Notes: generated from the letters alone by a model not told the origin. A stretch of 13,823 nucleotides of DNA from CAZADA01 sp964524065 (GCA_964524065.1 CAZGCB010000074.1:1-13823), one strand, 5' to 3'. Counted from the stretch's first letter, positions 6,172-12,807 are shown. Numbers and translations are program-made.

Positions 6172-6849
6172 TTAAAACGGCTTTCGCCGCTCTTCCGGCG
6201 CCAGCAGCGCCGCCGCGCCTGTCGCCAACACCGCCCCCACCAGCTGCGCCGCGATGAAGGCCGGCGCATCCACCGGGCGAATGCCGGAGAACGTGTCAGT
6301 GAGCGCCCGTGCGATGGTGACGGCTGGATTGGCGAAACTGGTGGAAGCGGTGAACCAATAGGCCGCCACGATATAAAGCCCGACAATCCAAGCCACGGCC
6401 TCGGCGCGAAACCGCACGCCGAGAAAAATGAACAGCACCAGGCCGAACGTCGCGACGCCCTCCGACACCCATTGCGCCGGGCCGGTGCGCGGCGCGTCAA
6501 AGCTCTGCCCCAAAGGCGCGGCGAACATGGCGTGGGCGAGGATAACGCCCGCCGCGCCCCCAAAGATTTGCACAACCACATACGCACCCGCCGCGCGCGA
6601 ACCGATCCGTCGCCGCAGGGCCATGGCCACGGTCACGGCCGGATTGAAATGCGCGCCGGAAATGGGCCCAAGCGTGGTGATCAGCACCACCAAGATCGCG
6701 CCCGTGGCCACGGCGTTGGCAAGCAGCGCCAGCGCCACATCCTCCGTCAGCCTTTGAGCCATAATCCCAGAGCCGACAACGCCCGCGAGCAAAAACGCCG
6801 TGCCCAGCCCCTCCGCGGCGAGCCGCCGGCCTTGTTCCGCTGCCATCAT
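6172..6849 (-). CDS. aqpS: MIP-family aquaglyceroporin, AqpS-like arsenite channel
   Basis: Six-helix channel protein of 225 residues in the inner membrane. Both half-helix signatures are present: HFNPAVT (68-73, NPA at 69-71) and FANPAVTIAR (172-180, NPA at 174-176). In the second box the usual Arg directly after NPA is replaced by Val, and an Arg follows four positions later (Arg180), a pattern I associate with ars-cluster aquaporins rather than classic water channels. In Sinorhizobium meliloti, AqpS lets arsenite made by ArsC leave the cell by its gradient; the gene order here, arsC then aquaporin with 42 bases between, supports the same role. The ribosome-binding site GGGGGATAGGCC precedes a double ATG, so the start may be one codon later. 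The substrate (arsenite, glycerol or other small solutes) is inferred from context. The gene name is tentative. Confidence 0.85.
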   Translation of the reverse strand: MMAAEQGRRLAAEGLGTAFLLAGVVGSGIMAQRLTEDVALALLANAVATGAILVVLITTLGPISGAHFNPAVTVAMALRRRIGSRAAGAYVVVQIFGGAAGVILAHAMFAAPLGQSFDAPRTGPAQWVSEGVATFGLVLFIFLGVRFRAEAVAWIVGLYIVAAYWFTASTSFANPAVTIARALTDTFSGIRPVDAPAFIAAQLVGAVLATGAAALLAPEERRKPF

Positions 6850-6891
6850 GGCCTATCCCCCATCCCCTCTGCGCGCCGCGACGGACCGCGC

Positions 6892-7392
6892 TTAGTCCGC
6901 CATCCGCCCGATGGCGTTCACCTCAGCCTTCAGCGCGTCATCGGCCAAGGCCTCCAGCGGCAGAGCCAACAGCGCCGTCACCCGCTTATGCAAGCGCTGA
7001 TACGCGGCCTCAAAGGCCGCGCGCTTTTCGTCGTCACTGCCTTCCACAGCGGCCGGGTCGGGAATGCCCCAATGCGCCGTCACCGGCCCGCCGCGCGCCG
7101 GATCCTGCGGCCAGACCGGGCACACCTCCGCCGCCGCGCTGTCGCACACGGTGATGATCAGGCGCATACGCGGCGCATCGGACGTCGCGAACACGTCCCA
7201 GCTTTTGGAGCTGTAGCCCGCCGCGCGATGGCCGTGGGCGCCCAACGTCTCCAGCGCCAGAGGATGCGGCGCGCCCTTGGGCTGGGAGCCGGCGCTAAAG
7301 CCGGTAAGGCGCCCGCCGCTCAGCTCGGTGATCAACGCCTCGCCCAAAACGCTGCGAGCCGAATTGCCGGTGCACAGGATCAGGACATTCAT
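6892..7392 (-). CDS. arsC: arsenate reductase, thioredoxin-dependent / low-MW phosphatase fold
   Basis: Reduces arsenate to arsenite in the cytosol using a cascade of cysteines. The 166-residue protein starts MNVLILCTGNSARS, a phosphatase-type P-loop CTGNSARS with nucleophile Cys7 and Arg13. The two further redox cysteines lie in TVCDSAAAEVCPVWP (Cys83 and Cys91), spaced as in thioredoxin-coupled ArsC, and WGIPDP (108-113) carries the general acid Asp112. The presence of all three Cys argues against a plain tyrosine phosphatase. The ATG at 7392 is chosen because GGGGAG lies 8-9 bases upstream and the P-loop must start near residue 7; the frame runs upstream to 7443 without homology. The 54-base gap before it holds a direct repeat CCCCAGCCGG (7402-7411, 7428-7437). 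It is followed by the aquaporin gene. No arsR, arsH, acr3 or arsB is visible. Confidence 0.92.
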   Translation of the reverse strand: MNVLILCTGNSARSVLGEALITELSGGRLTGFSAGSQPKGAPHPLALETLGAHGHRAAGYSSKSWDVFATSDAPRMRLIITVCDSAAAEVCPVWPQDPARGGPVTAHWGIPDPAAVEGSDDEKRAAFEAAYQRLHKRVTALLALPLEALADDALKAEVNAIGRMAD

Positions 7393-7446
7393 GGCGGCGC
7401 TCCCCAGCCGGTGAGGCGGCAGTTCCGCCCCAGCCGGCCGCAAAGG

Positions 7447-8394
7447 TCAAGCGTCACGCTCCAAGAACAATCGATCACGCGCGAAATCCAAGACAAAGCC
7501 TTGCTTGGCCCACAAATCCACCCCCGCAATGGCGAACGGCCCCTCATCAGCGCCCAGCATGGCTAAAGGCTCCATCTCCAGCACCAGCACCCGCTGATCG
7601 TCCCACACATGATCGCCCACACGCACAGCGCCCAGATCGCCCGCCATGGTGGGCCGCGCCTGCGCTTGCACGTCCTGCATCCGCGGCCCGTGGCGCAAAC
7701 GGTCCCGCAAGGGCGCAAAGGCCTGCAACTCCTCCACCGCCTGCCAATTCAAGACCGTCGCGGGCGAGCCTGTATCCACCAAGGTCGGGATCTGATCGAC
7801 GCCCACGCCCAAATCCACAAAGTGCAAATCCAAAGCGCCTTCTTTCGTCGGGCCGCGATGCAGCCGCGCGCGGCGCCATCGGCGATAGGGCCGATCAGAA
7901 AAGACCCGCTCAGGCACAAAACGGATACTGCGCGTCTGGGGATCAAACACCAAAGCGTAATGGACCAGGAAATCCATGCCCAATATGCCATCGGCCTCAA
8001 GCCCGTCGCGGGGATCAGCGAACACCACCAGCTGCGACACCGATTGGGCTGTTCGCCCGACGCCCAGTGTCTCCACCGCCACGGCCGGTCGCGAGGCCGT
8101 AGCGATCATGCCATGCACCAGCACGGTGCGATCCGCGATGGGCGTGCGCTCGCGCGCCGGCGCTGAACGCTCAAACAACCCCGATGCGGTGGAGCCGGTA
8201 TCGATGATGAACCGATAGGGGCCCGCACCGTCAATGGTCACCGGGATGATAAACAGCCCTTGCGCCGAGCGCTCATAGCGCACCACGGCTTGGGCCTGCA
8301 GCGCCTCGTCCACCGTAGCGGGCGTGGCGCAGCCCCCGAGCGTCGCCAGCGCCCAAAGCGCGGAGACGGGGGCCATGCTGTGAAGTCTGGTCAT
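7447..8394 (-). CDS. retropepsin-like aspartic protease, probable lipoprotein
   Basis: Predicted aspartic peptidase of 315 residues with two active-site motifs in one chain: RFIIDTGSTASGL (61-73, Asp65) and TLVDTGSPATVL (204-215, Asp207), each in a beta-rich lobe. GILGMDFL (136-143) is the conserved segment that closes the first lobe, and GPFAIAGVDLWA (285-296) its likely counterpart in the second. The N-terminus is a hydrophobic signal ending LGGC (19-22), which fits a lipobox, so the mature protein is probably anchored in the periplasm. The frame extends to a GTG at 8412, but the ATG at 8394 (or 8376) gives a better signal peptide; GAGAGGTGA lies somewhat far upstream. It heads the minus-strand run protease-arsC-aquaporin-TPR, with 54 bases to arsC. 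Link to arsenic resistance is not evident. The substrate is unknown. Confidence 0.85.
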   Translation of the reverse strand: MTRLHSMAPVSALWALATLGGCATPATVDEALQAQAVVRYERSAQGLFIIPVTIDGAGPYRFIIDTGSTASGLFERSAPARERTPIADRTVLVHGMIATASRPAVAVETLGVGRTAQSVSQLVVFADPRDGLEADGILGMDFLVHYALVFDPQTRSIRFVPERVFSDRPYRRWRRARLHRGPTKEGALDLHFVDLGVGVDQIPTLVDTGSPATVLNWQAVEELQAFAPLRDRLRHGPRMQDVQAQARPTMAGDLGAVRVGDHVWDDQRVLVLEMEPLAMLGADEGPFAIAGVDLWAKQGFVLDFARDRLFLERDA

Positions 8395-8417
8395 AATGGG
8401 CTCGTTCGTCACCTCTC

Positions 8418-8459
8418 AGTCTGCGTCGTTCACATCGATCGACCGCGGAACCGCAGACT
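8418..8459. repeat. imperfect hairpin in the divergent protease/acyltransferase intergenic region
   Basis: AGTCTGCG (8418-8425) pairs with CGCAGACT (8452-8459), and after a 2-base bulge GTTC (8428-8431) pairs with GAAC (8448-8451), giving 12 bp around a 16-base loop. The hairpin lies 24 bases upstream of the protease ATG, so it may fold in the leader RNA or serve as a dyad operator. The rest of the 252-base gap (8395-8646) is AT-richer between 8455 and 8505 and shows no other clear feature. Confidence 0.45.
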
Positions 8460-8646
8460 ATGACACTTTTATGAATATCCGTCTGTACACATATTATTTC
8501 GGCTCCGTGATGACCACGATGATACGGCGCTCGCGCGACTCGTGCTCACCCCGACGAGGGCCGCAAGCCCACAACGCGGGCGCCCCCAAAACCGCCCCAA
8601 AGGCCGCCTTGCCAAGCAAGCCCGCGCCATTGGACACTGGCGCGCC

Positions 8647-9561
8647 ATGACCGATCAGGTTCACACGCCCCCCGCCCGCCTCGCGCCCGCGCCGCTGAGC
8701 GCAGAGGCTTGGGATCACGCCGCCGCGGTGGTGGACGCCTTGATCGAGGAGCGCGCGGGGCGCTGGCCGGAGAATCCGCTGCTGTGGCGGCTCGTGCGCG
8801 CGGGCATTGACCCCATGTTTGGCTATCGCAAAGCCGTGGCGCTCACCGCCGCCATCGCGCCCCTATCCAGCGAGGCCGTCATGGCCCATGTGGACGCGAT
8901 GCTGCAGCTGCAGGTGCAGGTGGAGGGGCTGGAGCACATCCCGCGCGAAGGGCCTCTGGTGGTGGTGGCCAACCATCCCGGCGGCATTGCGGACGGCGTC
9001 GCGGTGTGGCGCGCGCTGAAGGACGCCCGTCCGGATCTGTGCTTTTTCGCCAATCGCGACGCCTGGCGCGTGTCAGCGGGGCTGGAGCAGCTGGTGATCC
9101 CTGTGGAATGGCGCGATGACGCCCGCACGCGCGAGAAAACCCGTGAAACCGTCAAGCATGCCACCAAGGCCTTCCGGGCCGGACGCGCCGTGGTGATTTT
9201 CCCCACCGGGCGCATCGCCCATTGGCAATGGCTGCGCCGCGGGCCGGACGGCCGGCGGCTCTGGCCGGGAACCGAGGAGCCGGATTGGCAGCCCAGCGCT
9301 CTGGCCCTCGCCCGCAAATATGACGCGCCCATTGTACCGCTGGGCGTGCGCGCACGCATGTCGAGCCTCTATTACGCTTTGCAGTATGTCTCAGAATCCC
9401 TGCGGCACATGACGGTGTTCCATGAGCTTTTGAACAAGCGCGGGGCGCGCTATCGCCTGCGCTTCGGGCCCGGGCTCGCCCCCGATGCGTGGACCGATGA
9501 TTTGGCCGGCGCGGTCGCGGATTTGCGTGCGCGCAGCCTGGCGCTGGCCTGGGGCCACTAG
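8647..9561 (+). CDS. PlsC-like lysophospholipid/glycerolipid acyltransferase
   Basis: Membrane-associated acyltransferase of 304 residues in the 1-acylglycerol-3-phosphate acyltransferase superfamily. Block I reads VVVANHPGGIADGVA (105-119), with catalytic His110 and Asp116. Block II is around FFANRDAW (133-140) and block III is FPTGRI (185-190), the counterpart of FPEGTRS in PlsC. Five residues separate the His and Asp instead of the classical four; this form (NHPxGxxDG) occurs in a subfamily close to hemolysin/ornithine-lipid acyltransferases. IVPLGVRARMSS (229-240) matches block IV, where a Pro follows the strand. The ATG at 8647 is preferred to a GTG at 8542, as the preceding residues show no conservation; its ribosome-binding site is poor. 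It is divergent from the protease gene and convergent with the Sel1 gene, so it is probably transcribed alone. The acceptor lipid is not known. Confidence 0.87.
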   Translation: MTDQVHTPPARLAPAPLSAEAWDHAAAVVDALIEERAGRWPENPLLWRLVRAGIDPMFGYRKAVALTAAIAPLSSEAVMAHVDAMLQLQVQVEGLEHIPREGPLVVVANHPGGIADGVAVWRALKDARPDLCFFANRDAWRVSAGLEQLVIPVEWRDDARTREKTRETVKHATKAFRAGRAVVIFPTGRIAHWQWLRRGPDGRRLWPGTEEPDWQPSALALARKYDAPIVPLGVRARMSSLYYALQYVSESLRHMTVFHELLNKRGARYRLRFGPGLAPDAWTDDLAGAVADLRARSLALAWGH

Positions 9562-9594
9562 GCGGACCTTATCTGGGGAGCGCCTAGTGGCCCC
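9551..9594. terminator. 14-bp stem-loop between convergent genes
   Basis: GGGGCCACTAGGCG (9551-9564) and CGCCTAGTGGCCCC (9581-9594) are exact inverted copies with a 16-base loop, a very stable stem. The left arm includes the acyltransferase stop codon (9559-9561); the right arm ends 8 bases from the Sel1 gene stop on the other strand. No T-run follows on either side. A bidirectional terminator or mRNA 3' end protector is the natural reading. Confidence 0.65.
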
Positions 9595-9602
9595 GCCCCG
9601 CC

Positions 9603-10517
9603 CTATTGAGCGATTTCCCCGCGTAGGCGACGCACCAAGCCGCGCTGGCGTTGCGCGCGGGCCCGGGCCGCCTCCTGCGGATCGTGGATGGCGGCATGGG
9701 CGTAGGCCGCCTCAATCCGCTCCAGCAAGGATAAATCCGCCGCCTCCAATCCGCCGGCGGCGGTGAACACCCGTAACAACGCCTCGCCTGCCAACAATGC
9801 CGCATCATCGCGCCCCGCGGCCCAGGCCGTCTCAAACGCCCGCGCCGCCGCCGTATCGTCCTGCGCCACGCCATCCCCCCGCACCAACATCAAGCCGAGC
9901 GTGAACGCCGCATCGCCATGGCCCTGACTGGCGGCCTTGGCCAACCATGCGGCCGCTTCCGCCACATCGCGCCGGCCCGCGGCGCCGGAGATTAAGAGGC
10001 CGCCCACATCCGCTTGGGCGTTGGCGTCCCCCGCCTCCGCCGCATCACGACACAGCTGCAGCCCCTGGGCCGGCGCACGCGCCACCCCTTCGCCGCGAAT
10101 ATAGAGATTGCCGAGCGCGCATTTGGCTTTGTCCACGCCCAAGCTCGCCGCGCGCGCATACCAATCCGCCGCCTGGGCCGCATCCTGCGGCCGTCCACGG
10201 CCGGTATAATAGCACGCCGCCACATCATGGGCCGCCAGGCCGTCGCCGGCCTCGGCCCCACGCATGAACAAATCGCAGGCTTTCTCCGCTTGCGGCGCCA
10301 GGCCTGCGCCGCCCGTACGCGCCAAGCCGCCCGCCAACCGCCAGGCCTCCGCCGCGCCGCGCCCGCCCGCGCGCTCCAACACCGCCAACGCCGCGGCGCC
10401 GTCGTCCGCCTCCAGCGCCGCCGCCGCCTGAGCGCGCCAATCCGACGCCTGAGCCAAGGCCCCAACGGCGCCTGCCGCCGCCACGAGCACCGCAATCATA
10501 GCTGTAAGGCTGCGCAA
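9603..10517 (-). CDS. exported Sel1-repeat protein
   Basis: Exported protein of 304 residues, with an N-terminal signal (MRSLTAMIAVLVAAAGAVGALAQA, cleavage likely near residue 24). Sel1-type TPR variants follow: AAHDVAACYYTGRGRPQDAAQA (95-116), AKCALGNLYIRGEGVARAPA (131-150), AQADVGGLLISGAAGRRDVA (167-186) and AAFTLGLMLVRGDGVAQDDT (203-222), each with the consensus Ala...Leu/Gly...Gly-x-Gly-Val. Such repeats scaffold protein-protein contacts in the periplasm. I prefer the TTG at 10517. It has GGGAG about 9 bases upstream and gives the signal a basic n-region (Arg2), whereas the ATG at 10499 has no Shine-Dalgarno and no positive charge. It is the last gene of the minus-strand run behind sdhB and lies 31 bases after the methyltransferase. 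Partners are unknown. Confidence 0.85.
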   Translation of the reverse strand: MRSLTAMIAVLVAAAGAVGALAQASDWRAQAAAALEADDGAAALAVLERAGGRGAAEAWRLAGGLARTGGAGLAPQAEKACDLFMRGAEAGDGLAAHDVAACYYTGRGRPQDAAQAADWYARAASLGVDKAKCALGNLYIRGEGVARAPAQGLQLCRDAAEAGDANAQADVGGLLISGAAGRRDVAEAAAWLAKAASQGHGDAAFTLGLMLVRGDGVAQDDTAAARAFETAWAAGRDDAALLAGEALLRVFTAAGGLEAADLSLLERIEAAYAHAAIHDPQEAARARAQRQRGLVRRLRGEIAQ

Positions 10518-10548
10518 AAGCGTGTTCTCCCGCGTCGCGGCTCAGGCG

Positions 10549-11346
10549 TCAGCCGCTGCGGCGGCTCAGGATCCACACGCCATGATGCCCGCCCTGACGC
10601 ACCGGCGCCAAGCGCAAATCGCTAAAGCCTGCGGCGTGGAACACCCGGGTCACCGCGCCAAGATCATAGTCATACATGCGGATGAGATGCTCCACCGCCG
10701 CCTGCCCGCGCCGCGCGCGCCAGGCCTGCATGCCCTGCACCCAGCGCACCACCGCCCGCCGCAGGGCGAGCCCGCCGGCCCGCTCGCGCGCGATCGGAAC
10801 CTGCAACGACACGAATCCGCCCGGCGCCACACGCTGCAGCACCCGCCGCAGCAGCGCCATGCCTTCGTGCGGAGGGATGTGCTGAAACACCAAGTACGAC
10901 TGCACCCAATCAAACGGGCCGTCCGGCAGTGTGGTGGTGAAACGGATGTTCGTGACACCCGCCGCGGCCGCGCGCTCAGTCGCCTGGGCGGTCATCTCCG
11001 CAGAGACATCATACCCCGTCACATGCGTGCAGCAGCGCGCCATGGGCACGCTCAGACGGCCTAGCCCGCTGCCCACATCCAAGGCGCGTCCCCCCGGTGT
11101 GGCGGCGAAATGGCGTTGGAAGCGGCGCATGAGGAAGCCATGGATGGCGCGACCACTGGCCTCAAACGCATGCGCGTCATCGGTATCCAACACAACGCCG
11201 CGAAAACGCTCCTGCGACACCACGCCATAATAGGGGAGCGCGCGGGCGATGCGGTCCCAATCATGCGACGGACGGTCCGCGCGGGCCACGCCCGCAGCCG
11301 CGGACGCCGCGCCGTCGCCATCAAAGGCGACGACGTCCCGTTTCAA
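10549..11346 (-). CDS. class I SAM-dependent methyltransferase
   Basis: Soluble methyltransferase of about 265 residues with the Rossmann-type core. Motif I is ALDVGSGLGRLSVPMA (88-103), the acidic residue at the end of strand 2 is Asp113 in GYDVSAEM, and the post-motif strand is FDWVQSYLVFQHIP (145-158). The later APGGFVSLQVP (174-184) is the strand 5 region. The conserved head HDWDRIARALPYYGV begins near residue 28. The open frame runs back to 11472 inside sdhB, with no ATG between the sdhB stop and the fold. I place the start at the TTG at 11346, 23 bases after sdhB; the GTG at 11289 is an alternative, and neither has a strong ribosome-binding site. Substrate unknown; the position behind sdhB suggests co-transcription, not function. 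Confidence 0.85.
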   Translation of the reverse strand: MKRDVVAFDGDGAASAAAGVARADRPSHDWDRIARALPYYGVVSQERFRGVVLDTDDAHAFEASGRAIHGFLMRRFQRHFAATPGGRALDVGSGLGRLSVPMARCCTHVTGYDVSAEMTAQATERAAAAGVTNIRFTTTLPDGPFDWVQSYLVFQHIPPHEGMALLRRVLQRVAPGGFVSLQVPIARERAGGLALRRAVVRWVQGMQAWRARRGQAAVEHLIRMYDYDLGAVTRVFHAAGFSDLRLAPVRQGGHHGVWILSRRSG

Positions 11347-11369
11347 CGTCCCAGAAACAGCCGGCGTGT

Positions 11370-12152
11370 CTACGCCACCCGCTCCAGCATCATCTGCTTG
11401 ATTTTGGCGATCGCTTTGGCCGGGTTCAGCCCTTTGGGGCACACCTGGGCGCAGTTCATGATGGTGTGGCATCGGTACAGCTTGAAGGGATCCTCCAGCG
11501 CATCCAAGCGCTCGCCGGTGGCTTCATCGCGGCTGTCAGCCAGCCAGCGATAGGCCTGCAACAGCGCCGCGGGGCCGAGATATTTGTCGCCATTCCACCA
11601 ATAGCTGGGGCAGGAGGTGGAGCAGCAGGCGCACAAAATGCACTCATACAGCCCGTCCAGCTCCGCCCGATCCTCATGGCTTTGGCGCCATTCCTTTTCC
11701 GGCTCCGGCGTTTCGGTCTGTAGATAAGGCTCGATATAGGCATGCTGGGCGAAGAAATTCTCCAGATCCGGCACCAGATCTTTCAACACCGGCTGGTGCG
11801 GCAAAGGCGCGATGGTGACCACGCCGCCGCCCACTTCATCCCACCCTTTGGTGCACGCAATGGTGTTGCGTCCGCCGATATTCATCGCGCAGGAACCGCA
11901 CACGCCTTCGCGGCAGGAGCGCCGGAACGTCAGCGTCGGATCGATTTCATTTTTGATGTAGATCAACGCGTCCAACACCATGGGGCCGCACTGATCCACA
12001 TCAATGGTGTAGGTGTCCCACCGCGGATTGCCGCCTGTTTCCGGATCATAGCGATAAATCCGGAAAGTCTTCGTTTTCTTGGCGCCCTCGGGCTTGGGCC
12101 AGCGCTTGCCGGCTTTGACCTGAGAGTTTTGCGGCAATGTCAGTTGAACCAT
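11370..12152 (-). CDS. sdhB: succinate dehydrogenase iron-sulfur subunit
   Basis: Electron-transfer subunit of complex II, carrying electrons from the SdhA flavin to ubiquinone at the inner membrane. The 260 residues include a ferredoxin-type domain with the [2Fe-2S] ligands Cys80, Cys85, Cys88 (CREGVCGSC) and Cys100. The C-terminal domain holds the CxxCxxC motif (CILCACC, Cys171, 174, 177) and Cys238 for the [4Fe-4S] cluster. Cys181, Cys228 and Cys234 (CHTIMNC) provide the [3Fe-4S] cluster. All ten cluster ligands are present. The ATG at 12152 gives the usual alphaproteobacterial start MVQLTLPQNS; an in-frame ATG at 12164 is four codons upstream and less likely. GGGGCGAG precedes it closely. 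sdhA lies upstream, separated by a small exported protein gene. sdhC and sdhD must lie beyond the window. Confidence 0.97.
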   Translation of the reverse strand: MVQLTLPQNSQVKAGKRWPKPEGAKKTKTFRIYRYDPETGGNPRWDTYTIDVDQCGPMVLDALIYIKNEIDPTLTFRRSCREGVCGSCAMNIGGRNTIACTKGWDEVGGGVVTIAPLPHQPVLKDLVPDLENFFAQHAYIEPYLQTETPEPEKEWRQSHEDRAELDGLYECILCACCSTSCPSYWWNGDKYLGPAALLQAYRWLADSRDEATGERLDALEDPFKLYRCHTIMNCAQVCPKGLNPAKAIAKIKQMMLERVA

Positions 12153-12194
12153 CACTCGCCCCATCTGCGCGCGATTACCGAGAGGCTACGCGCG

Positions 12195-12233
12195 AAACAC
12201 TACGGATCCGATAAACACCTAGCGGATAAACGC
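12195..12233. repeat. iterated AAAC(A/G)C / GATAAAC direct repeats before sdhB
   Basis: AAACAC (12195-12200), GATAAACAC (12210-12218) and GATAAACGC (12225-12233) lie in the 113-base gap between the small exported-protein gene and sdhB; the two GATAAAC copies are 15 bases apart. A CGGATCCG palindrome (12203-12210) sits between the first two. They may be regulator sites or chance; the minus strand of this stretch is where an internal sdhB promoter would be. Confidence 0.3.
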
Positions 12234-12265
12234 GCCAGGTAAAGCGTCAGCTGCGCCCCACGCCG

Positions 12266-12724
12266 TTAGGACAGCGCCGGCGCGCGGCAATCGGTGGTGG
12301 CGATGGTGGCCCCTGTCTCCACCACGGTGAAATAGAGGTGCTCCTCCTCAGACACCCCGACCGAGAAGCAGGACGCTTGGCCCCGCTCATACCACTCATA
12401 GACATAGCAAATATACTGATTGACCGTGTACCAGCGCCCCACGCGCTTGCCGTCCTGCAGCAAATCATAGAGCGCACCGTCGGTGGCCGTATGCTCGCCC
12501 CATTCGGGATCCTCGCCAAAGCGCTCGCGCCCATCAATGTAACAACCGCGCAGCTGTGCGCCGTTCATGGTCTCCAGCACGCCGTCCGCATCAAGCAGGG
12601 TAAGATCCTCGGGAACCTCCGGACGCGGCAGCGGCGCCCCCAAGTCTTGGGCGTACGCTCCGCCTAAGCCCGCACTGATCGCCAAAAGCAGACCCGCCAT
12701 AATCCCCGTGAGAGCCCGCACCAT
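12266..12724 (-). CDS. small exported four-cysteine protein of unknown function
   Basis: Protein of 152 residues lying between sdhA and sdhB. The start is clear: the ATG at 12724 has a strong ribosome-binding site, GGGAGGAGAAC, and the next residues are a signal peptide (MVRALTGIMAGLLLAISAGL) with a likely cut after AYA at residue 25. The mature part of about 127 residues has four cysteines, Cys61, Cys106, Cys119 and Cys146, which could form two disulfides in the periplasm. It also has aromatic-rich beta-like segments: GRWYTVNQYICYVYEWYE (97-114) and EEEHLYFTVVETG (126-138). The pattern of Gly/Trp, then ICYxYE, then CF recalls small secreted DUF995-type or lipocalin-like proteins, but I am not sure. 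It lies 83 bases after sdhA and 113 before sdhB on the same strand, so it is probably co-transcribed with complex II. No link to complex II is known to me. Confidence 0.85.
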   Translation of the reverse strand: MVRALTGIMAGLLLAISAGLGGAYAQDLGAPLPRPEVPEDLTLLDADGVLETMNGAQLRGCYIDGRERFGEDPEWGEHTATDGALYDLLQDGKRVGRWYTVNQYICYVYEWYERGQASCFSVGVSEEEHLYFTVVETGATIATTDCRAPALS

Positions 12725-12739
12725 CGTTCTCCTCCCGCC

Positions 12740-12766
12740 TGCCTGAGACGTGGATATCACCAGGCA
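12740..12766 (-). repeat. stem-loop just upstream of the exported-protein ribosome-binding site
   Basis: TGCCTG (12740-12745) pairs with CAGGCA (12761-12766), and inside GTG (12750-12752) pairs with CAC (12758-12760) after a 4-base bulge. The hairpin sits between the sdhA stop and the strong Shine-Dalgarno of the following gene, which it does not cover. It could be an mRNA processing or stabilising element. Confidence 0.35.
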
Positions 12767-12807
12767 TAGCGCGCAGGATTGCGACACGGGCCACACACAG
12801 CCACGCT

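Noticed and set aside
6892..7392. Reading arsC as a low-molecular-weight protein tyrosine phosphatase
   Set aside because: Two further cysteines in the arsenate-reductase arrangement (Cys83, Cys91) and the neighbouring AqpS-like gene favour ArsC.
6472..7566. 364-codon plus-strand frame opposite the aquaporin and arsC genes
   Set aside because: Spans two clear genes and their gap on the other strand, with an Arg-rich translation without recognisable domain.
11347..11472. Start of the methyltransferase at 11472, overlapping sdhB by about 100 bases
   Set aside because: The overlapping residues are a frame shadow of the sdhB end; conserved methyltransferase sequence begins only after the sdhB stop.
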